From Bacillus sp. JCM 19058 (GTDB lineage Bacteria > Bacillota > Bacilli > Bacillales_H > Bacillaceae_D), in assembly GCA_001310555.1 (NCBI GenBank), contig BAXO01000008.1, forward strand, positions 20,643 through 84,642: a stretch of 64,000 bases of DNA, written 5' to 3'. How positions within the stretch are numbered: the stretch's first letter is position 1; every line of letters begins with the position of its first letter. The translations under genes were made by a program, and so were the position numbers. Positions 62,484-64,000 of this stretch are shown here, in pieces. Below the pieces are notes generated by a model that saw only the letters and a program-made list of their open reading frames with translations, was not told where the DNA came from and made no database searches.

Positions 62484-64000
62484 ATGAAGACGAATGTAAA
62501 GTCTAAAACGAGCAAGATGAATATTGTATGGCTTGTACAAGATCATGTCGTCTGGAAACATTTCAAGGATACGGAGGGTCCTAAACCGGATTTACCGGCA
62601 TATAAGCGAATTGCCTCGGAAGGAACGGAGTTTACGAGAGCACGTACGATTATTCCGTTGTGTGCTCCTGCCCGTGGTAGTTTGCTGACGGGAGTATATC
62701 CACATAAACACGGAATCCTTCATAACGGAAAAGCTGTAAAATTGAATAACGAAAAGGCATCAGAAACTGGCGTATTCAACACGTATTTGTTGGAAAAAGG
62801 ATATCGCACCGGCTATTTTGGGAAATGGCATGCTGGCAAAGGAACGGCAAAAGATTGCAAATTTGAAGGATACTCACTTCCTGGATACGGGAATCCATAC
62901 GGAACAGAGGAGTACGCCGCGTATTTACAAGAAAATAATCTCCCCAATCCGATGGTTGATGTGGAATGGAAACCAAACGGTAATGTTTACAAAAACGTCG
63001 ATTTAACAGAATCGGGAATTGACCCGAGTTCAAAGAAAGGCATCGGACACCCGACAACAGGCGTCATAAAAGCACCAGTGGAAACAACAGAAGCTTATTT
63101 TCTTTCACAGTTGGCTAGCGAATGGCTTGAGCAAAGGGCTGAAGACGCGGAACCGTTTGTGCTACGAATAGATACTTGGGGTCCGCATCAACTATTTGGT
63201 TGCCGGTGGGTTTAAAGATACGCTAAATCCTAGCGACATACCAGAGTATCCTAATTTCAGTAACGATTTTGCTGATCGTCCGGAATACCATAAAAGGGAC
63301 AGGGAGGAGTGGAGAAATAAAACGGGTTTTACTACTTGGCAAGAGTGGCAGCCAATCGTCGCTAGAGCGTATGAACATTTCTCGCAAACGGACTCGGCGT
63401 TTGCAAAGGTACTGGATACGTTGGAGCGAACAGGTCTTAGCGAAAATACAATTGTGATTTACACCGCAGATCACGGCGATATACTCGCCACAAATGGTGG
63501 GCTTTTTGATAAGGACTCGATGTTAACAGAAGAAACGATGTCAATCCCAATGGTAATCAAGTGGCCAGGAGTAACCAACGGACAACAGAAAAACGATTCA
63601 TTGGTTTCGAATATGGATATTGTCCCAACGGTATTGGAAATGGCAGGCATACAAGCGCCAAAACATATGGATGGAAAGAGCCTTGTTCGGTTGCTAAAGA
63701 CACCTGAGCAAAACGAATGGCGTGAAGATTTATTGGCAGAGCATTTTGGTCATATAAACCATGACGATATCCAACGCGTATTGTATTGGCAGAACTATAA
63801 ATACGTTGCTCATATGAATGATTCTGATGAGCTTTATCACCTTGAAAACGATCCGTTCGAATTGAAAAACCGGATTGATGACCTTTCCATGAAGCGAGTT
63901 TTAATGGAGATGAAAAAAAAGGTTGGCCGAGCGAATGGTAGATTATGGTGACCAGTCTGAGGAAGCGTTAGAATTAATGAAGCAGAAACAACTTGTTTAA
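62484..64000 (+). CDS. Second type I sulfatase (two indels)
   Basis: ATG 62484 after GAGGGGAAGGG; an ATG at 62517 is possible but lacks a ribosome site. Signature LCAPARGSLLTG (62661-62675 encodes CAPAR) again has Cys for formylglycine, with Ala in place of the usual Ser. Metal site YTADHGDILATNGGLFDK. Two missing C near 63192 break WGPHQPYLVAGGF; eight A near 63913-63920 should be seven (MEMKKRLAERMVDYGDQ). Repaired length 505; TAA is the last three bases of the window. No signal peptide. Paired with the previous gene, only about 30% alike by eye. Confidence 0.87.

Overview
This is a Bacillaceae (Firmicutes) chromosome segment of roughly mid-40s % G+C. The first 43.4 kb reproduces the Bacillus subtilis order from gltX to rpsI almost gene for gene: cys-tRNA/cysteine genes, sigH, secE-nusG, the L11/L10 operons, rpoBC, the str operon, the S10-spc-alpha ribosomal super-operon, the ECF-transporter energising module, truA and rplM-rpsI. 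TTG/GTG starts, strong GGAGG ribosome binding sites, a T-box and an L10-type leader fit this placement. Species cannot be fixed from the sequence.

Layout. 1-4.7 kb: gltX end, T-box-controlled cysE-cysS, mrnC, rlmB. 4.7-7.6 kb: rae1, sigH, rpmG, secE, nusG. 7.7-18.6 kb: rplKA, rplJL, an rsmC-like methyltransferase, rpoB, rpoC. 19-23.4 kb: rpsL, rpsG, fusA, tuf. 23.8-38.6 kb: rpsJ to rplQ including secY, adk, map, infA, rpoA. 39.1-43.4 kb: ecfA1-ecfA2-ecfT-truA-rplM-rpsI. After the rpsI terminator the content becomes accessory and partly more AT-rich: a LysR regulator divergent from an MdaB-like flavoprotein, a methyltransferase, a SufR-like regulator, a VOC protein, a ferritin-like protein, a palindromic interspersed repeat, then gntR-tctC-tctB-tctA-prpF-prpB (tricarboxylate uptake and cleavage), a GT4 glycosyltransferase-DedA-response regulator-histidine kinase cluster, and two tandem sulfatases reaching the right edge.

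The dominating oddity is about 85 single- or double-base indels that break well over half of the genes, including indispensable ones (rpoB, rpoC, rpoA, fusA, tuf, secY, adk, many ribosomal proteins). Extra bases sit almost always in A or T runs of six or more; missing bases sit in short runs such as CC, GG, GGG. When these are undone every gene regains a length divisible by three and normal family length. I read this as consensus sequencing error, not gene decay, and annotate each such gene as one CDS spanning its pieces. Coordinates are given on the sequence as presented and include the stop codon.

I found no CRISPR array, rRNA, tRNA, prophage or transposase. No wholly new system is demonstrated; the best candidates for new biology are the Tct-PrpF-PrpB cluster without the other methylcitrate-cycle genes, the glycosyltransferase-DedA-two-component cluster, and the sulfatase pair.
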